Below, one piece after another: positions 47,301 through 50,206 of a stretch of 50,206 nt of DNA. The stretch is from the NCBI GenBank assembly GCA_947632085.1, contig CANRNY010000016.1, positions 1 through 50,206 of the forward strand, given 5' to 3'. The translations under genes and the position numbers were made by a program. Position 1 is the first letter of the stretch; every line of letters starts with the position of its first letter. This DNA comes from an uncultured Bacilli bacterium. GTDB taxonomy: Bacteria; Bacillota_I; Bacilli_A; RF39; UBA660. The notes below the pieces were generated by a model. It was not told the origin of the DNA and did not search any database. It was given only the letters and a program-made list of their open reading frames with translations.

Positions 47301-50206
47301 GAGTTTAAATCCTCTATAACAGCGCCGATAAAATCAGTTGCGTATAAATTCCAATGAGTCGTTAAATCAAGATTACCATCTTTAATCATATCGCTAGTTA
47401 CAATTGTTGTTTCATCAACTCTTTTATCTTCACTAGTTGTAAAGTATGCAACATCACGATAAGGTTTTAATTCTTTATCAATAGAACTTATTTGTTCTTC
47501 TTTTAATTGAGTTAATATTTCTTTAGGAATTGGTTCTCCTTCATAAATACTTATATTTGCTTCTTTTTCACCATTAACTGTAACTTCATTAGCTTTTACA
47601 AAAGTTAAATCATCATATTTAATTATATATTCATATGGTAAGAAGTCATATCCTTTGTGTTCTTCTTTATTTGGTGAACCATCAAAGTCAATAGAATATT
47701 TTATTTCTTTAGGATCACTATCTTTAATTTTAAATAAAACCATTACCCAACCTTGATTGTATTCTTCTTGTGTTGGTGTATATTCCTTAGTTGTATCTTT
47801 TTCAGTATTTAAAATAATTGTCCAACTATTTTTATATTCTTCTAATTCTGGTGTATCTTTACCAGGGAATTCTATTTTAATAGGAACATAATAGCCTTTT
47901 AGTTCATCAAATCCTGATTCTTTATCTAAGGTTTGTTCTTTTATTTTACCTTGTAAACCTTTTTTAGCGTCATGATTTGTTTCATCTTGATGTTCGGTTT
48001 TTATTGATACTTCACTATCTTTAGTGTAGTCATATTTATATTTAGATAGTTCTTCTTTAACTGCAGTATTGTCAGTAATTTCTTCTTCAGATTTAATTAA
48101 ATCATAATTACCAAAATCACCAACAGATTCAGCTTGTAGTACTAAACCACTCCAATCAATTGTTACTGTGTATGGTGCATATTCTTCATCTTCACCATCT
48201 AAATCAACTGTAATAGTAAATACTTTTTCTGTATCTGGAATTATACCTCCACTACCATCTGTTTTATTTTCACATAATGCTTTTAGCACATAAAGTCCAT
48301 TTGCTTCAGAAAAATCTTCACTAGTAATAAATTGTGTATCATTATCTTCATTGTGTAAGAATTTTACAGTCATCTTATCATCTTGATCTTTAAATCCAGC
48401 TGGAGCGTTAGTTAATTTAAGTAATAAACCTAAGTAATATAAATTTTTATTTGTATCAAATGGTTTGTCTTCAGTCCATTTACTATCATCGTAGATTGGT
48501 AATAAACCACTTATACTATATTTATTTGGATTATCTGTATCTTGTTCTACTTTTACTTCGTATCCAGCTTCTTCATTATACCATCCAGTTTCTGTGAATA
48601 CGCTTGCTTTATCTTTATCCATTCCTGTTATAGTAAATAATGAAGTTTTTTCAAAATTCAATTCACTATAATCAATTTCATAAGTAGTTGGTAAGTAAGC
48701 TTTTTCTTCACCATCTAAATCAACGCTATAATATAATTTGCAATTAGTAGCATCACCACTACTACAATTTGGTGTATTAACATCAAAACGATATAAGATA
48801 GTTAAATTACCATCATCATCTATGTCATCACCTTGGAAAGTTTTACCTTTTTCACTACCATCAGCATCTTTTAATCTTTCAATTACTACTTTAGATCTAT
48901 CTACACCTGCTGGAGTTACAAATGTAAATGTAAAATAGTAACCATCTTCTTTATCAGTACCAAATGCCTCAGCACTTAATTTTTGTTCAACTAATTTTCC
49001 TTTTACTTTAGTTGTCTTACCATCTGTAGTAAATTCTACATTCTTATTTGTTTCTGCTTTATAACCCCATTTAGTAAGTTCTTCTTGTGTAGTTTTATGA
49101 ATATTTTGATCAGATATTGTACTTGTACTTGCTGTTTGAAGTTTTAAACCACTCCAATCAATTGTTACTGTATATGGTGCATATTCTTCTTCATCACCAT
49201 CTAAATCAACTGTAATAGTAAATTCTTTTTTATCAGTAGTTTCAGCTAAAGCTTTTAAGACATAAATTTCTTTTTCTCTATCAAAATCTTCATTAGTAAT
49301 AAATTGTGAATCTTCACTAGTACCATGTAAGAACTTAACTGTCATAGCATCATTATCATTAGTAAAGCCTTCTGGAGCATTCATTAATTTTAGAAGTAAT
49401 CCTAAATAATATAATTTTTTTGAAGAATCAAATTTTTCGTCTTCCCATTCTTCATCAATAATTGGTAATACACCAGTTACATTGTATTTTTTAGCATCGT
49501 CTTTATCAACTTCAACTTTTACAGAATAACCATCAGTTGTATCATACCAACCATCTTCTTCTGTAAATTTACTCTCATCTGTTAATCCAGCAACAGTAAA
49601 GATTGATGATTTTTCAAATGTTACTTTACTATAATCAATTGTATAAACTACAGGTAAGTATTCTTTACCATCACCATCTAAATCTATTTTAAAATATAAT
49701 TTACAATTATTATTTTCAGCTGGACATGATGCAGTTGGTTCGAATCTAGATAAAATAGTTAAATTACCTGTATCATCAAATTCACTTTCAACAAATGTTT
49801 TTCTTACATTATCTGTAGCATTTAAGTCAGCAGAATTTAAGGCTTCAATTAAAACTTTTGATGTATCTAGTTTATCAGGTAGGTCAAAAGTGAAATCAAA
49901 GTAATAACCTACTTTTTTATCTGCGCCATAAACATTATCATTTAGTACTTGTTCTACTAATGTACCAGATAATGTAGCTGATAATTCTTTAGCGTTAGAT
50001 TCTAATTTTAAGTTTTTATTAGCATTTTGGTCATATCCCCAACTTTTTAATGTGTCTTTATCTGCTTGTGTTGCTTTATTTTGACCAAGATCAATTGCTT
50101 CGACTTTTGAGTCAGTTTGGAATTTTAAGCCACTTAAATCAATTGTTTTAGTAGTTGGTAAATAAGCTTTTTCTTCACCATCTAAATCTACTGTTACTGT
50201 TATCTT
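44303..50206 (-). CDS. Giant repetitive extracellular protein (5' end outside the window)
   Basis: Open from the right edge to a stop at 44303: 1,967 codons visible, no start in the window. The first part (50206 to about 47600) is built from alternating modules of about 167 residues. Each ends in a VDLDGxEExYxP motif followed by a T/DYS- or DWSGL-type strand; pairs repeat every 334 residues. The middle (about 46800-46300) resembles a parallel beta-helix (HTLKIDLSNANRPITIKS, GTVTFENIKIKGATRAI). Next is an InlB/Listeria-Bacteroides-type repeat (YVFDGWSKNDDD, TITYYSHYTEGY, about 46000-45750), then further beta-sandwich-like parts with another VDVDGSEEDEY. The C-terminus (IDWWHKYTGTTGA) has no LPXTG motif and no membrane helix. 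The very low Cys content and Asp/Glu/Thr/Lys bias fit a secreted or surface adhesin-like protein. Anchoring, if any, must be non-covalent or N-terminal. Confidence 0.85.
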   Translation of the reverse strand, partial: KITVTVDLDGEEKAYLPTTKTIDLSGLKFQTDSKVEAIDLGQNKATQADKDTLKSWGYDQNANKNLKLESNAKELSATLSGTLVEQVLNDNVYGADKKVGYYFDFTFDLPDKLDTSKVLIEALNSADLNATDNVRKTFVESEFDDTGNLTILSRFEPTASCPAENNNCKLYFKIDLDGDGKEYLPVVYTIDYSKVTFEKSSIFTVAGLTDESKFTEEDGWYDTTDGYSVKVEVDKDDAKKYNVTGVLPIIDEEWEDEKFDSSKKLYYLGLLLKLMNAPEGFTNDNDAMTVKFLHGTSEDSQFITNEDFDREKEIYVLKALAETTDKKEFTITVDLDGDEEEYAPYTVTIDWSGLKLQTASTSTISDQNIHKTTQEELTKWGYKAETNKNVEFTTDGKTTKVKGKLVEQKLSAEAFGTDKEDGYYFTFTFVTPAGVDRSKVVIERLKDADGSEKGKTFQGDDIDDDGNLTILYRFDVNTPNCSSGDATNCKLYYSVDLDGEEKAYLPTTYEIDYSELNFEKTSLFTITGMDKDKASVFTETGWYNEEAGYEVKVEQDTDNPNKYSISGLLPIYDDSKWTEDKPFDTNKNLYYLGLLLKLTNAPAGFKDQDDKMTVKFLHNEDNDTQFITSEDFSEANGLYVLKALCENKTDGSGGIIPDTEKVFTITVDLDGEDEEYAPYTVTIDWSGLVLQAESVGDFGNYDLIKSEEEITDNTAVKEELSKYKYDYTKDSEVSIKTEHQDETNHDAKKGLQGKIKEQTLDKESGFDELKGYYVPIKIEFPGKDTPELEEYKNSWTIILNTEKDTTKEYTPTQEEYNQGWVMVLFKIKDSDPKEIKYSIDFDGSPNKEEHKGYDFLPYEYIIKYDDLTFVKANEVTVNGEKEANISIYEGEPIPKEILTQLKEEQISSIDKELKPYRDVAYFTTSEDKRVDETTIVTSDMIKDGNLDLTTHWNLYATDFIGAVIEDLNSQDEESKSDDFHEKFIFEQDESDKNNIKIKIVDPATTLNTMNSTSIPGTIAYILLQNEIKDITLKIDESNSKKFDKNGPVAISLAPAENEINALKEKIQAEAKSLYGNILDEHFESKPDTEITLSSLAASAYPSFQLVIGETVDTVTIANRDDSEVNNTYTFTFESTVAVVNSETEMKAALANQKITDILVKTSFKLDDENTDAKNSHTLKIDLSNANRPITIKSYDENAPVTISDEEKTEEGETDTTPVIEVINGTVTFENIKIKGATRAITVDQGATVTAINVTAVGSQDTAFDVSGTFTGTGLKYKTLDEKNDKESYHYPTICGHGKVNVTDVKDLRAVDNYQRIIHHTTGKYRDEDFKDPETGQYFQDFVDEDGKLKQTYQDMIDKGTLNPPDFLSPTGHKHYYLKSENGDFYKFIFRDSRTNLIVYKYFAKGDTVTPPTAQYYKETEHQENGKYSLHFFIDAQVTTSGKTYVFDGWSKNDDDNSDKVNANGTVVQTFDFPANTQDTITYYSHYTEGYRVRIPMDVEGTSFTGVFGIAKQEGKELKIQDLIDKNETFKKAFEELAEKAKAAGEIVINGEDTTTEIKAETVINSNMELSKAKQQLASNVSYEVGDLNGTIEPNQDGEFIIPVTIKSNHLQNNVSTITITDPNGTQTVKTYSSETEDGIATISNLNDNTITLNLEAIKAAKIKDGNKVYKIAVDVDGSEEDEYAIANYTINYNSTKTLEEVILEAASNTQSAQSFTVVKDNNIKGGVEKYTYKVDKVNDTRLYEGNVNNENVKQYSFKDFDRNLYFVVEQSEYIDNQVGKAGPRPKLNDWTYFNRFNTVANGINELSLLKDIKNDDGIIEVDAVANVAKDESNANTYTVKINKQRLEKWLNATYIDGIDGHIKEDAEENTNDHSSDEASITLKVTLDNNNEYVTKIESTTEFTIKNSTTTFNNNKIKVEINSINETTVERPEKMLRKDEIDATTEEINEFIQKGIDWWHKYTGTTGA
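48146..50149 (-). repeat. Two tandem 1,002-bp coding repeats in the giant protein
   Basis: The segment encoding YAPYTVTIDWSGL recurs with matching DNA at about 48146 and 49148, exactly 1,002 bases (334 codons) apart, and surrounding sequence matches over long stretches (for example LYYLGLLLKL, DKMTVKFLH or DAMTVKFLH, QFITxEDF). A related third start occurs near 50129. Each 1,002-bp unit holds two half-modules of about 500 bp. Confidence 0.85.

Noticed and set aside
48146-50206. CRISPR array suspected from regular repetition
   Set aside because: The repeat period is 1,002 bases, in frame, and codes for protein modules; no short repeat-spacer pattern and no cas genes.

Overview
The window is a very AT-rich (roughly 30% G+C) bacterial chromosome segment with the standard code: TGA is used as a stop, for example in the murG/murB ATGA overlap. 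Gene content is that of a low-GC Gram-positive (Bacillota). It has peptidoglycan synthesis genes (murG, murB, mraY, divIB, ftsW, a class B PBP, two D,D-carboxypeptidases, uppP, murT/gatD), translation genes (rpsB, tsf, frr, pyrH) and a small endospore cluster (spoIIIAH, gerE, gerM). The short intergenic spaces and the dispersed cell-wall genes suggest an uncultured gut-type Bacilli/RF39- or Erysipelotrichia-like lineage. That placement is inference; no rRNA is present to test it.

Layout. 0-2.5 kb: a pilin-like membrane peptide, then spoIIIAH-gerE-gerM and tRNA-Arg(TCT). 2.5-3 kb: a probable type I toxin locus encoding a 30-residue membrane peptide. 3-8.7 kb (minus): a frameshifted ClpX-like AAA+ gene, frr, a cysteine-less thioredoxin-like protein, tsf, rpsB with an added C-terminal domain, and a membrane-anchored protein. 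8.8-12.5 kb: ylmH, small membrane proteins, then murT-gatD on plus, where GatD has lost its catalytic residues. 12.5-16 kb (minus): murG-murB-divIB-queH operon. 16-18.5 kb: a WXG100-phosphodiester glycosidase fusion divergent from an unknown gene. 18.5-28.3 kb (minus): two paralogous hybrid histidine kinases, an Hpt-receiver protein, a PlsC-like acyltransferase, an AMP-forming ligase and a FAD-dependent dehydrogenase. 28.3-32.3 kb (minus): pyrH behind a leader peptide and tandem terminators, a secreted protein, an unknown soluble protein behind a yybP-ykoY manganese riboswitch, maf and a membrane protein. 32.4-40 kb: ftsW, a D,D-carboxypeptidase, a SpoVD-type PBP and mraY (plus), an Rpn-family remnant, an RsmB/NOP methyltransferase and uppP. 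40-50.2 kb (minus): an anchored protein, a CopZ-like metallochaperone, a second D,D-carboxypeptidase, ogt, a membrane thioredoxin-like protein, and the 3' part of a giant repetitive surface protein running off the right end.

How it fits together. Most of the window serves envelope building and translation. The most unusual signals are regulatory or involve altered enzymes: (i) a textbook Mn2+ riboswitch controlling a soluble unknown protein rather than a transporter; (ii) a pyrH leader in which the only visible promoter lies upstream of two intrinsic terminators and a 16-codon leader ORF; (iii) a GatD whose nucleophile Cys and catalytic His are both replaced; (iv) a WXG100-NAGPA fusion that looks like a type VII-secreted enzyme or toxin; (v) a type I toxin-antitoxin-like locus. 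Promoters were called by eye as -35/-10 hexamers spaced 17 bases apart. Several fit very well, but none has been tested.
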